Source of the DNA: CAVWDI01 sp046259385
GTDB lineage: Bacteria > Chloroflexota > Anaerolineae > Anaerolineales > UBA4823
Reading direction: 5' to 3'
DNA length: 41,004 nucleotides
Assembly (NCBI GenBank): GCA_046259385.1
Contig: JBJYWI010000167.1
Coordinates: 1 to 41,004, forward strand
This document shows positions 23,954-32,037 of the stretch, in pieces. The notes beneath the pieces were generated by a model. That model was given only the letters and a program-made list of their open reading frames with translations. It was not told the origin of the DNA and searched no databases. The number at the start of each line of letters is the position of its first letter. Position 1 is the stretch's first letter. Made by a program: the position numbers and the translations under genes.

Positions 23954-25165
23954 ATGTCAAAACGCCTCCATCACGAATGCAGTCCGGATAAAAACCCTTA
24001 TCAAGAGGAGGACCGGGCTGCCGGCTTCGAAATTACCCAGGACTTCGAACGCTTCAACCAGAAGGATGACGTCTTCAGGCGCTCGTGGTGGGATCCAAAA
24101 ATCCGCAGCGAAAAAACGGAGTTGTTTTACGCGACTTACAGGGAACCGCTGAAGTCATGGCGCAGGGTGGATGGATTTACCCAGAGAGACTACGCCCTGC
24201 GAAATGCAAGCTGGCATGTGAGCGATATCTTCACCGAGATGAATCAAGACCAGGACCGCCGGGAGGGTTTCACGGACGCGTTCAGCGTCTTTCGCGATCC
24301 GGCAGATTTAAGAATGGATCTTGGTTCGCAGGAGAGGGCTGCCCGGGAGATCAAACAGGTCGCGAAAGCGTTGGGAGCAGGTCTGGTCGGCATCACTCAT
24401 TACGACCCGCGCTGGGAATATATCCACCGGTTCAGCGACCTGCTTCTGGTTGAAAAGAAAGCCGAGATCAGCCCGGAATTGGGGAGTGTGGTCGTGGTTG
24501 CCCAGCCGATGGACTACAGCTGGATCCGGACGGTGCCATCTGCTTTGAGCGGCGCGGCGACTGGGTTGGGGTATTCGCACGATGCACTGGTGGTGCAGTC
24601 GCTGGCGCAGTACATCCGCAACCTGGGTTACCGAGCGGTCGCCAGCATGAATGATACTTCCCTGGCGGTTCCTTATGCGATAAAAGCCGGTTTGGGGGAG
24701 TACAGCCGCCTGGGGCTGTTGATTACAAAAGAGTATGGGCCGCGCCTCAGGCTGGGAAAGGTGTATACCGATTTACCGCTGGCTTTTGATAAGCCGGTTC
24801 GCTTTGGTGTGAAGGCATTCTGCGAAATCTGCCGGCGCTGCAGCGATGCCTGCCCGGTTAAGGCAATCCCGGATTGCGAGCCGTCGACAGGTGTATATAA
24901 TCGTTCGAATTTAAAGGGGGTACGTAAATGGTCGGTGGATGGTGAGAAATGCTTCAGTTACTGGGCGGAACAAAACAGCGACTGCTCGATCTGCCTGCGG
25001 GTCTGCCCTTATAATAAGGATTACTCGAAATGGCACAACCGCATTGCCCTGAGGCTGGCTGGTACCGGGCTGAGGCGGTTGCTGCTCTGGCTGGATCTAC
25101 AGCTCGGTTACGGAAAGAGGCTTAAGCCCAGCGCCTGGTGGCAGGATATTGAGAGCAGTTCATAA
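23954..25165 (+). CDS. reductive-dehalogenase-like corrinoid/iron-sulfur protein, no Tat signal
   Basis: A 403-aa protein resembling the RdhA/epoxyqueuosine-reductase superfamily. Two 4Fe-4S binding sets are clear: Cys290, 293, 296 and 300 (FCEICRRCSDACP) and Cys333, 344, 347 and 351 (CFSYWAEQNSDCSICLRVCP), in the spacing of reductive dehalogenases. The middle (about 125-285) matches the cobalamin-binding nitroreductase-like core, e.g. AKALGAGLVGITHYDPRW and MNDTSLAVPYAIKAGLGEYS. The N-terminus lacks the twin-arginine signal of respiratory RdhA proteins, and no RdhB-type anchor gene is adjacent. It is therefore probably a cytoplasmic catabolic or housekeeping reductase; the substrate is unknown. 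GGGAGA precedes ATG 23954. Confidence 0.87.
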   Translation: MSKRLHHECSPDKNPYQEEDRAAGFEITQDFERFNQKDDVFRRSWWDPKIRSEKTELFYATYREPLKSWRRVDGFTQRDYALRNASWHVSDIFTEMNQDQDRREGFTDAFSVFRDPADLRMDLGSQERAAREIKQVAKALGAGLVGITHYDPRWEYIHRFSDLLLVEKKAEISPELGSVVVVAQPMDYSWIRTVPSALSGAATGLGYSHDALVVQSLAQYIRNLGYRAVASMNDTSLAVPYAIKAGLGEYSRLGLLITKEYGPRLRLGKVYTDLPLAFDKPVRFGVKAFCEICRRCSDACPVKAIPDCEPSTGVYNRSNLKGVRKWSVDGEKCFSYWAEQNSDCSICLRVCPYNKDYSKWHNRIALRLAGTGLRRLLLWLDLQLGYGKRLKPSAWWQDIESSS

Positions 25166-25197
25166 TATAATTTCTATTATTTACCAAGGAGCGCTGA

Positions 25198-25650
25198 ATG
25201 TGGGATGAATTTAAGAAATTTGCCATGCGCGGAAGTGTGGTCGACATGGCGGTCGGCATCATTATTGGCGCTGCGTTCACTTCGATTGTAAACTCGCTGG
25301 TGGATGATATTATCATGCCTCCGATTGGGATGCTTTTGGGAAAAGTCGATTTTGCCAATCTGTACCTGACCCTGCAGGAAGGGGATCCAGCCGGTCCTTA
25401 TTTAACCCTTGTCGAGGCCCAGCAGGCTGGCGCGGTGACGATCAATTACGGGCTTTTTCTCAACAGCCTGATCTCTTTCTTAATCGTTGCTTTTACAGTA
25501 TTCCTGCTGCTGAGGGCGGTCAACCGTTTGCAGGATGAACTGGCGGAAGGAGAGCCGGCTGAGGAACCCACAACGAAAAAATGCCCGTTCTGCCTTTCGG
25601 AGATCAATATCAAGGCCAAACGCTGCCCCCAATGCACATCCGAGTTGTAG
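25198..25650 (+). CDS. mscL: large-conductance mechanosensitive channel with zinc-ribbon tail
   Basis: A 150-aa MscL. The N-terminal FKKFAMRGSVVDMAVGIIIGAAFTSIV (amphipathic helix plus TM1), the IIMPPIGMLL loop start and TM2 (about 84-107, LFLNSLISFLIVAFTVFLLLR) are standard. The channel releases solutes on sudden osmotic downshift. The periplasmic loop is typical in length. The C-terminal bundle is followed by a rubredoxin-like zinc ribbon, Cys129-x2-Cys132 ... Cys143-x2-Cys146, which classical E. coli MscL lacks. AAGGAG lies about seven bases before ATG. Confidence 0.95.
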   Translation: MWDEFKKFAMRGSVVDMAVGIIIGAAFTSIVNSLVDDIIMPPIGMLLGKVDFANLYLTLQEGDPAGPYLTLVEAQQAGAVTINYGLFLNSLISFLIVAFTVFLLLRAVNRLQDELAEGEPAEEPTTKKCPFCLSEINIKAKRCPQCTSEL

Positions 25651-25792
25651 TTTTTTTAAATGTTATAATTATTGCAGATGGTATTTAAAACAGGCACCTG
25701 CAAATAAGATCCATTTCAGAAATTCAAATTTTACCGGGGTGACTCAGCAGCAGGATGCCTTGATTTTTTGTTGTTACTGTCGTGGGCATTTT

Positions 25793-25822
25793 GGCTGACT
25801 GATGTTTGAAAATCAGCCTTTT
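25793..25822 (+). terminator. weak rho-independent terminator
   Basis: GGCTGA (25793-25798) pairs with TCAGCC (25813-25818), followed by TTTT. It lies ~140 bases after mscL and before the gene at 25904. The stem is only six pairs. Confidence 0.4.
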
Positions 25823-25903
25823 GCCATCAACCTCGGGCGGTATTCCGCAAGAGTGTCAAACAAGGGTAAGTAAGAATTCATTTTTTAGTGAGGAGGAATA
25901 ATT

Positions 25904-26194
25904 ATGTGTTGCTTTTTTGTTGCGCTTTTTGCTTTTGGTCCCCGCCTAGCGATATTGATCTGGTGGATTATTCAACCGATTCTGGTCAATGCTCGTTTGG
26001 GCGGTAACTGGATCCTGGCAATCCTTGGTTGGATTTTCCTGCCGTGGACCCTCTTGATGTATCTGATTTTTTCGCCAGGAGGATTGGTCGGCTTCGATTG
26101 GATATTTATCGGGCTAGGCGTGCTGGTCGATATCGCTGCTTGGGGCGGCGGCGCGGCCCGCCGCAGGGACGTACCTGGTTACACTGGACCGTAA
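25904..26194 (+). CDS. small membrane protein, 96 aa
   Basis: A 96-aa protein with a strong GAGGAGG ribosome site eight bases before ATG. It has three hydrophobic helices (about 4-25, 34-56 and 62-80) and a short basic-to-polar tail (ARRRDVPGYTGP). The wording RLAILIWWIIQP, GWIFLPWTLLMYL and GLGVLVDIAAWGGG is that of small uncharacterised bacterial membrane proteins often found alone. No function is proposed. Confidence 0.75.
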   Translation: MCCFFVALFAFGPRLAILIWWIIQPILVNARLGGNWILAILGWIFLPWTLLMYLIFSPGGLVGFDWIFIGLGVLVDIAAWGGGAARRRDVPGYTGP

Positions 26195-26233
26195 CCGAAT
26201 AATTCAGAAAAATATTAAACCCCGGTAATTTTT

Positions 26234-26392
26234 AAGAGGCTGTCTAATAACAAGGTATATGTCATTCTGATCGCGAAGCAATCCCTATGGGATCGAAGAT
26301 TTCCCTTAGGAAAACGGAGTGAAGAATCTCCAAATTAGTCCAGGAGACCCTTCGCTTTGCTCAGGGTGACAACCTTTTGGGACAGCCTCTTT
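26234..26392. mobile_element. MITE-like palindromic element
   Basis: AAGAGGCTGTC (26234-26244) and GACAGCCTCTT (26382-26392) are exact terminal inverted repeats of a 159-bp non-coding unit. The interior has the wording GTCATTCTGA ... GAAGAATCTCC ... CTTTGCTCAGGGTGAC seen in dispersed elements of many genomes. No transposase is inside, so it is probably moved in trans. Its right arm, followed by T's, may also terminate transcription. Confidence 0.65.
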
Positions 26393-26604
26393 TTCATTTA
26401 ATTTTTAGCTTAAGGTTTAGTGAATATTTTCCCCATGGGATTGACTTTAAATAACATGGGCTGGTAAACTCCCGGCTTGTATTTTATCCGTTCAGATTAA
26501 TCTAACCGTTCCATCATCCGGCTGTATGCCAGAGATGTTTGGCTGCCTGAGTATTTTCTATCCCGGATGCAGGAGCGGTTTTTGCTGAAAAAAAGGTTAT
26601 ACCA

Positions 26605-27495
26605 TTGGGTATTGAATTCATAAAAATTATTCCGAGTTTCCTGGCAGGCGTGTCGGTTCTTTTTATGGGTGCACCTGTGCTTGGGGAAATGGTCGCCACC
26701 AGGGCTCCCTGGTTCAGCGCAAGAGCTTCTTATTCGCCCCGCGAACTGGGCTTGTCTTTCGAAGAGGTATCCTTCAGAAATGAGGATAATTTGCTTCTGC
26801 GGGGTTGGTTTTTCCCGGCGGAAACGGAATGCGCGCCTGCGGTGCTCTACGCGCCGCCCACCTCCAGCGACCAGCGATCGGGGCTGCCGATGGTGGAGAT
26901 GCTGCATGATGCCGGATACAGCGCGCTGCTCTTCAGCTACCGGGGGCATGGAGAGAGCGAAGGAGACCCCTGGGGTTTCACATACGGCGCGGCTGAAAGC
27001 CGTGATGTCGACGCAGCAGTGCGCTTCCTGAAGGAGCAGCGGGGGGTGGAAAGGATCGCGGCGGTAGGCCATTCCGCTGGAGCGGTGGCGGTGATGTTGA
27101 GCGCTGCCCGCAATCCTGATATTAATGCAGTTGTAGCTGCCTCGCCGTTTGTTTCAATTGAGAGCGTCTGGCAGACCAACCGCCCGTCCTGGATTCCTCA
27201 GGGAGTCAACGACCTGTATCTGCACCTGGCTGAACTGCGCAAGGGTTTCTCCCGGATGGACGTCAACCTGCTGGAGGTGATCAGCCGGATCTCGCCGCGG
27301 CCGGTTTTGATCGTGCATGGGGAAAACGACAGGCGTGTAACGCTTGAACAGGCTCGCGCAATTTATCAGTCCGCGCAGGCGCCGAAAACCTTCTGGCTGC
27401 TGGAGGGCGTTAACCACCACAGGGTGCGGGAATTGGTCCTGGGCGGGCTCTCAGGGCGAGTTGTCAATTTTCTGGATGGCGCCCTTTCGAAGTAG
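26605..27495 (+). CDS. alpha/beta hydrolase, membrane-anchored
   Basis: A 296-aa alpha/beta hydrolase. The nucleophile elbow GHSAGA gives Ser157, the acid is Asp242 in HGENDRRV and the base His271 in GVNHH. SYRGHGESEG (111-120) is the usual segment before the nucleophile. An N-terminal hydrophobic helix (about 5-30) suggests a membrane anchor or signal. The start is uncertain: TTG 26605 has AAGG upstream, and ATG 26665 would remove most of the helix. The substrate is unknown. Related proteins include esterases and BAAT/BEM46-like hydrolases. Monocistronic. Confidence 0.85.
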   Translation: MGIEFIKIIPSFLAGVSVLFMGAPVLGEMVATRAPWFSARASYSPRELGLSFEEVSFRNEDNLLLRGWFFPAETECAPAVLYAPPTSSDQRSGLPMVEMLHDAGYSALLFSYRGHGESEGDPWGFTYGAAESRDVDAAVRFLKEQRGVERIAAVGHSAGAVAVMLSAARNPDINAVVAASPFVSIESVWQTNRPSWIPQGVNDLYLHLAELRKGFSRMDVNLLEVISRISPRPVLIVHGENDRRVTLEQARAIYQSAQAPKTFWLLEGVNHHRVRELVLGGLSGRVVNFLDGALSK

Positions 27496-27795
27496 CCGGT
27501 TTGCGAGATTTGTAACCTTCAACTGAGCAATATTTAGAAATTGAAAAAACATGCGAATCGCACTGGCTATACGCGCGGTGTTTAATAATGCTCTACCGCG
27601 TGCCTCTGGCATGCAGACCTCAACTGGAACAGAACTGCCGGAGCTGCTGTTCGGCGCTTCTTTCCACTTATATCTTCTCACTTGATTTTCAATATAAGCG
27701 ATTGGAGCTTCTCGATGTGCAATTGCCTCTCGTCGTATTCCCGCTAATCAAACAATAGTAGAATAATAATCAAACACTCTGGGAGGGGCTTATAT
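27496..27795. other. intergenic region
   Basis: 300 bases with no convincing gene. A 76-codon frame on the complement lacks a ribosome-binding site. No promoter pair near consensus, repeat or RNA gene recognised. Confidence 0.5.
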
Positions 27796-28149
27796 ATGAC
27801 CATTCAAAAAATTGCCTTCTGGACGCCGCGAGTCCTTGGAATCCTGTATGCCCTCTTTCTGAGCATTTTCGCGCTGGATGTTTTCTCTGAAGGGTACAAC
27901 GTGGCTGAGACCGTCCTTGCGCTGGGGATGCATCTGATTCCGACTGCGGTTGTAGCCGTTGTCCTGCTGGTCGCCTGGAAAAGTGAGCGCATTGGCGGTC
28001 TGCTTTTTATGCTGGTTGGCGCCGCGTTCTGGGTATTTTTTGGCGGAAGGAATGATTGGATCGGTTCCCTGATTATTTCAGGCCCTTTGATCCTGATAGG
28101 CGCACTCTTTCTGATCTGCGGTTATATGGAGGGGAGGTCAGGGGGTTAG
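27796..28149 (+). CDS. small four-helix membrane protein, 117 aa
   Basis: A 117-aa protein with four hydrophobic helices: about 8-28, 38-60, 67-84 and 87-108. The pattern RVLGILYALFLSIFALDVF, LGMHLIPTAVVAVVLLVAWK, GGLLFMLVGAAFWVFFGGR, and ending in a short Arg/Ser/Gly tail, belongs to a widespread uncharacterised family of small membrane proteins. GGGAGGGG lies about eight bases before ATG. No operon partner: the next gene starts 90 bases downstream with its own ribosome site. Confidence 0.75.
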   Translation: MTIQKIAFWTPRVLGILYALFLSIFALDVFSEGYNVAETVLALGMHLIPTAVVAVVLLVAWKSERIGGLLFMLVGAAFWVFFGGRNDWIGSLIISGPLILIGALFLICGYMEGRSGG

Positions 28150-28239
28150 AAAAACAGGATTGAACTTTCTACCGCTGAAATGAATAAATATAAGGGTGGG
28201 ACTCTCCCTCAACATCACACCACCACGGAGATGACCTAG

Positions 28240-30522
28240 ATGAGGAGATATATTCTTTCGCGTGTATTCCAGAGCTTGATTGTGTTGTTCCTGTTCCTGA
28301 GTGCGGTCTTTTTCCTGTCTCAGATTACCATGCCGGGCGATTTTGCGATCCTGCAGGAGTACGGCGAGGGGGTTGACAAAGTTAACGAGCTTCGCCAGGA
28401 GCTCGGCTTGGATTTACCAATCTGGCAGCGTTACATGAACTGGATTGGGGGGGTGCTGCGGGGTGACCTGGGCAGTTCTTTCTACCGGGAGTTGGATATC
28501 CGCGATCCCAAAAAAGGCATGACCCGCCTGCCTGTAACGACCATCATCGGGCGCGGTATGCTGTTGAGCGCTTACACTCTCACATTTGGAGCAATGATCG
28601 CCTTCTTAATCGGTCTGTGGCTGGGTAAGGGTATATCCTGGAGCAAAGCCCGGTTGTGGACCGGACTGGCGACTTTTACCGGGATTCTGTTGTACACCGC
28701 TTTCCCGCCATTGCTGGGGTGGGCTGCCCAGCAGATCAACCGTAAAATTGGCGGCTTCCGCGAGATGTTATCCATTGAGGTTTGGCGGGAGCATTGGCTG
28801 GAAACCTGGATGTGGCGTCCGTCCACATTCGCGATGTTAATGCTGTTTACCTTCCTGGCAGGACTGGCTGTACTGCTGGTATTTAATTTCTTGCTGGAGC
28901 AACGTTACAGGCGGCGCCTGGGGACCCTGGCATTATTAACCGTCCTTGGTTTTGCGTGGGTGGGGTTCTGGTTTGCGATTGATGCTGGCGCGAGATTTAT
29001 GGATATCATCCATGCGCTGGGTCTATCCATTGTGGTATTCATTATGCTGATGTTTGGAGAGACCATGCTTATTATGCAAACCAGCATGAAAGATACCCGC
29101 TACGAGGAATACGTCTTTGCAGCGCGCGCCAAGGGGTTGAATGAGAAGACAATTAGGGATAAACATGCTGCCCGGATCGCGATTGTGCCTGTACTGAGCC
29201 GGTTGATCGTGACCATCCCAATCCTGCTCTCCGGGATGGTGATGATCGAATACGCCTTAAGCACTGGTGGGATGGGAAGGCTGCTGTTTGAGTCGCTGGT
29301 TGTCCAGAATGTTCCGGTTGTGATGGGCTCGTTGATCATCATCGGGTTAATCACCCTGCTGGCGCGCCTGATCCTGGAGATTGCGATTGCTGTGCTCGAC
29401 CCCCGCATCCGGGTCAACCAGGCTGGTGGAGAAAGCCCCCGGACCGCTGCGGAGTTCCAGAGCGGCGGGTTCTTTGAGTCGATCCTTAATCTCCTTTTTT
29501 CAGGTAGCAGTTCGAGAAATCCGGATAATTCGCGGGAACAGGTACTTGCGCCAATCTTGGGCGGAAGGTCGCCTGACCAAAAGTTCGGATCGCGTTGGGA
29601 GCGTTTGAAAAGCCAGGCGCGAACTTACAGGCGCAAGCTGGTAGAGAACTGGGGCGTGTTTGCGGAGAATAAGCTGGCGGTTATGGGACTGTTTTTGATC
29701 ATTTTCTTCACGTTGATGGCATTTGTTTATCCAGTTTTGCTGAAGACTTCCTGGCCGAAATCAATCTATGACCCTGTGGTTGGTTTTGACCCGATGGTTT
29801 TTCCAAATCCGGCTCCTCCCCAGAGGGGGCACTGGCTGGGGACGGATGGCATGGGTAGAGATGTGCTCAGCATGCTGCTGGCGGCGACCACACCGACCCT
29901 GCTTGTTGCGCTGACCTCAGCCCTTACTGCAGCTGCGGTCGGGACCTTGGTGGGAGCAGTCTCGGCATATTACCAGGGGACTCTGGTCGATACAGTTTTC
30001 CGTTACCTGTCGGACATGCTGCTGATCATGCCGGCGCCGATTGTTATGGTCATTCTGGGCGCCCGCTTTCATGAAGAGATCACTCCACTGTATTTTGGTT
30101 TACTGTTCGGGCTGTTTGCGGGAGGCAGTTATGTGGCGATCGTGATGCGTTCCCAGGCGCTGACGATCATGACCAAACCATTTATATCGGCTTCGTGGGT
30201 TGCAGGGGCGAATGCCAGGCGGATCATTTTCACGCACATGGTCCCGCATATGCTGCCGCTAGCTGCGGTTCAGATGATGCTCACCGTAATTGGGGCGGTC
30301 ATCGCTTATGGGTTCATCGCTTTTGTCGGGATTACTCGGGCTGGGTTAAGCTGGGGTTCGATGATCTACCAGGCTTTCACTTTTTCGATTGATATGCTTG
30401 GCAAGACCCCCTGGCTCCAGATGCTTTCGCCTGCAATCGCGCTGTCGCTGTTTGCGGCTTCGTTTTATTTTGTCTCGCGCGGGCTGCACGAGATCGCCGA
30501 GCCGCGCTTACGTAGAATGTAA
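28240..30522 (+). CDS. fused OppB-OppC type ABC permease
   Basis: A 760-aa permease in which two peptide-transporter permeases are joined in one chain. Residues ~1-395 are OppB-like (MRRYILSRVFQSLIVLFLFL, GDFAILQEYG, LGLDLPIWQRYMNW) with the coupling loop EYVFAARAKGL near 289. Residues ~465-760 are OppC-like (ENKLAVMGLFLIIFF, HWLGTDGMGRDVLSMLLAAT) with loop ISASWVAGANARR near 647. A ~70-residue hydrophilic linker joins them. The OppB half is longer than usual because of extra segments near 130-270. OppB and OppC normally are separate ~310-aa proteins. No binding protein or ATPase gene is adjacent, so the rest of the importer must be elsewhere. The next gene starts six bases after the stop. 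Confidence 0.92.
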   Translation: MRRYILSRVFQSLIVLFLFLSAVFFLSQITMPGDFAILQEYGEGVDKVNELRQELGLDLPIWQRYMNWIGGVLRGDLGSSFYRELDIRDPKKGMTRLPVTTIIGRGMLLSAYTLTFGAMIAFLIGLWLGKGISWSKARLWTGLATFTGILLYTAFPPLLGWAAQQINRKIGGFREMLSIEVWREHWLETWMWRPSTFAMLMLFTFLAGLAVLLVFNFLLEQRYRRRLGTLALLTVLGFAWVGFWFAIDAGARFMDIIHALGLSIVVFIMLMFGETMLIMQTSMKDTRYEEYVFAARAKGLNEKTIRDKHAARIAIVPVLSRLIVTIPILLSGMVMIEYALSTGGMGRLLFESLVVQNVPVVMGSLIIIGLITLLARLILEIAIAVLDPRIRVNQAGGESPRTAAEFQSGGFFESILNLLFSGSSSRNPDNSREQVLAPILGGRSPDQKFGSRWERLKSQARTYRRKLVENWGVFAENKLAVMGLFLIIFFTLMAFVYPVLLKTSWPKSIYDPVVGFDPMVFPNPAPPQRGHWLGTDGMGRDVLSMLLAATTPTLLVALTSALTAAAVGTLVGAVSAYYQGTLVDTVFRYLSDMLLIMPAPIVMVILGARFHEEITPLYFGLLFGLFAGGSYVAIVMRSQALTIMTKPFISASWVAGANARRIIFTHMVPHMLPLAAVQMMLTVIGAVIAYGFIAFVGITRAGLSWGSMIYQAFTFSIDMLGKTPWLQMLSPAIALSLFAASFYFVSRGLHEIAEPRLRRM

Positions 30523-30528
30523 AGTTCT

Positions 30529-31131
30529 GTGGGCAGTCCCTACCACACAACGATAATAAATATAGGTTACCGATCGACCAACTATTGGGTGATCAGCGCC
30601 GGAACATCACGCCTGCTGGTTGACCTGGGTTGGCCGGGAACCACGGGAAAATTGGGCGCCAATTTGCGCCGGATGGATGTGCCTCTGCATGAAATCCGCT
30701 ACGGGCTGGCGACCCACTACCACATCGACCACGCCGGTCTTGCCCAAGAGTTGAAAGAAGCCGGCGTGCCGCTGCTGGTGATTGATCTACAGGTAAGCGC
30801 GATACCAGAGATGAAGAAGTGGACCAAACCCAATGATAATTACGTCGACATCAGCCTGGAAGGAAATGTAACCATCTCAACCTCCGAGAGCCGGGATTTA
30901 CTTGATGAGATTGGCATCCCGGGGGAGATTCTATACACACCGGGGCACTCCAACGACAGCATCTCGCTGCTGCTTGATAACGGTTCGGCATTTACCGGGG
31001 ACCTCACCCATCCAGTACTGGTAACAGAGGAGTACAGGGCACTTGTAACCAAAAGCTGGCATCTGCTGCGGGAGCGAGGCGCTAAGCGAGTGTATCCTGG
31101 GCATGGTCCAATTTATCCATTGGGGGATTAA
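30529..31131 (+). CDS. metallo-beta-lactamase-fold hydrolase
   Basis: A 200-aa MBL-fold protein with a full metal site: His63, His65, Asp67 and His68 in THYHIDHAG, His140 in TPGHSNDS, Asp158 in TGDLTH and His192 in YPGHGP. This is the compact single-domain form, close to the glyoxalase II or lactonase size class, but the substrate is open. GTG 30529 is used as start; there is only a weak AAAG upstream, so translational coupling to the permease six bases earlier is likely. It is a separate protein from the altered MBL at 7987. Confidence 0.85.
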   Translation: MGSPYHTTIINIGYRSTNYWVISAGTSRLLVDLGWPGTTGKLGANLRRMDVPLHEIRYGLATHYHIDHAGLAQELKEAGVPLLVIDLQVSAIPEMKKWTKPNDNYVDISLEGNVTISTSESRDLLDEIGIPGEILYTPGHSNDSISLLLDNGSAFTGDLTHPVLVTEEYRALVTKSWHLLRERGAKRVYPGHGPIYPLGD

Positions 31132-31160
31132 ATTGTATTGTGCAGTATTGAATGCAATGC

Positions 31161-31252
31161 AAGTACCTGGCACATATTTGATCGGTAAACCAGTCAAAAT
31201 TACGGAATTAGAAAGCTGAAAAGCAATTCGGTGGTGCATGTGCCAGGCACTT
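31161..31252. repeat. palindromic element with GTGCCAGGCAC ends, second copy
   Basis: AAGTACCTGGCAC (31161-31173) and GTGCCAGGCACTT (31240-31252) are inverted repeats with one mismatch around a 66-base centre. Ends match the element at 18658-18715 apart from the central base, while the interiors differ. Confidence 0.6.
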
Positions 31253-31260
31253 CAACATCA

Positions 31261-31366
31261 CATTCCGGGGAGCGAAAAGCCGCCCTACGAGTTAAGGGAA
31301 TAATTTCACATACGAAGGATCATATAGACACCAGAAATTTGGCGGCTTGGGCCCCAGGGCGGAATG
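31261..31366. repeat. long imperfect hairpin
   Basis: Nested arms: CATTCCG (31261-31267) with CGGAATG (31360-31366), and AAGCCGCC (31277-31284) with GGCGGCTT (31341-31348), with GGG/CCC between. A separate perfect 14-base palindrome ATAAGCTAGCTTAT is at 31374-31387. No coding. It may be a MITE remnant or an RNA structure. Confidence 0.5.
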
Positions 31367-31446
31367 CTCCGCAATAAGCTAGCTTATGAGTAATGCTATT
31401 GTTTAACATGCTAGGCGGCATAGCGCCTGTTTGAGGATCACTTATC

Positions 31447-31860
31447 TTACCCCACCGGGACGACCACGATCTCCACATCCTTCGTGGGGAAACCGCCGGT
31501 TATGACCGGGGTGTGGGTGTCTGAGATAAAAAGCAGCTTGCCATCGCTGTTTTCAATGCGGGCTGACATGCTGTAAGTGTGATTTTTCTTTATGTCGCCT
31601 AGGTTATATTTCACTTGATAGGGTAGCGGGACCTGCTTACCCTCAGGCCAGATCACCTGCTCGCCGAGTACCTCCGCAGGTGCGTCAGCCAGCGAGACAT
31701 CCTGTATCTGGACTATAACGATTGCGTCGGGCGGGAGGGCGATCCGCTGTTGGTAAGTTACCACTCCGGTTACACTTGATTCCCCCGGCGAACAGCCAGC
31801 CGCGGCGGAAAACAGGGTCAAAAATCCAACACTCAGAAAAATTACAGCAGTTTTTAACAA
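31447..31860 (-). CDS. YbaY/YscW-family lipoprotein
   Basis: A 137-aa lipoprotein. A hydrophobic signal (LKTAVIFLSVGFLTLFSAAAGC) gives Cys23 after an AAG lipobox. The mature part has the conserved wording VTGVVTYQQRIALPPDAIVI, VQIQDVSLADAPAEV, then GDIKKNHTYSMSARIE and DTHTPVITGGFPTKDVEIVVVPV, the pattern of the YbaY/YscW domain (a small beta-sandwich in envelope lipoproteins). I use TTG 31860, because AGAGGTG lies six bases upstream; the longer ATG at 31899 lies on a TATAAT-like sequence that would place the transcript start behind it. Function unknown beyond envelope association. Confidence 0.85.
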   Translation of the reverse strand: MLKTAVIFLSVGFLTLFSAAAGCSPGESSVTGVVTYQQRIALPPDAIVIVQIQDVSLADAPAEVLGEQVIWPEGKQVPLPYQVKYNLGDIKKNHTYSMSARIENSDGKLLFISDTHTPVITGGFPTKDVEIVVVPVG

Positions 31861-31932
31861 TTTAGACACCTCTGTCCAGTAAGAAGTAGCAACATTCAAT
31901 TATATTCAAGTTAGGGCTTGTGAGAGTCCGAA

Positions 31933-31975
31933 TAAAAAAGTAAGGCGCCTTGTTGTTTGACTCACCAGGCGCCTT
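31933..31975 (-). terminator. rho-independent terminator of the second import operon
   Basis: AAGGCGCCT (31942-31950) pairs perfectly with AGGCGCCTT (31967-31975). On the complement the stem is followed by ACTTTTTT (31934-31941). It lies 63 bases after the stop of the binding-lipoprotein gene. Confidence 0.88.
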
Positions 31976-32037
31976 TATCCCTAGATAAGGCTGGGCGGAA
32001 GTTTAAGATTGATCAAACTCTCCCGCTCAGGTAAATA

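Noticed and set aside
23954..25165. Respiratory reductive dehalogenase
   Set aside because: No twin-arginine signal and no anchor gene next to it; listed as RdhA-like only.
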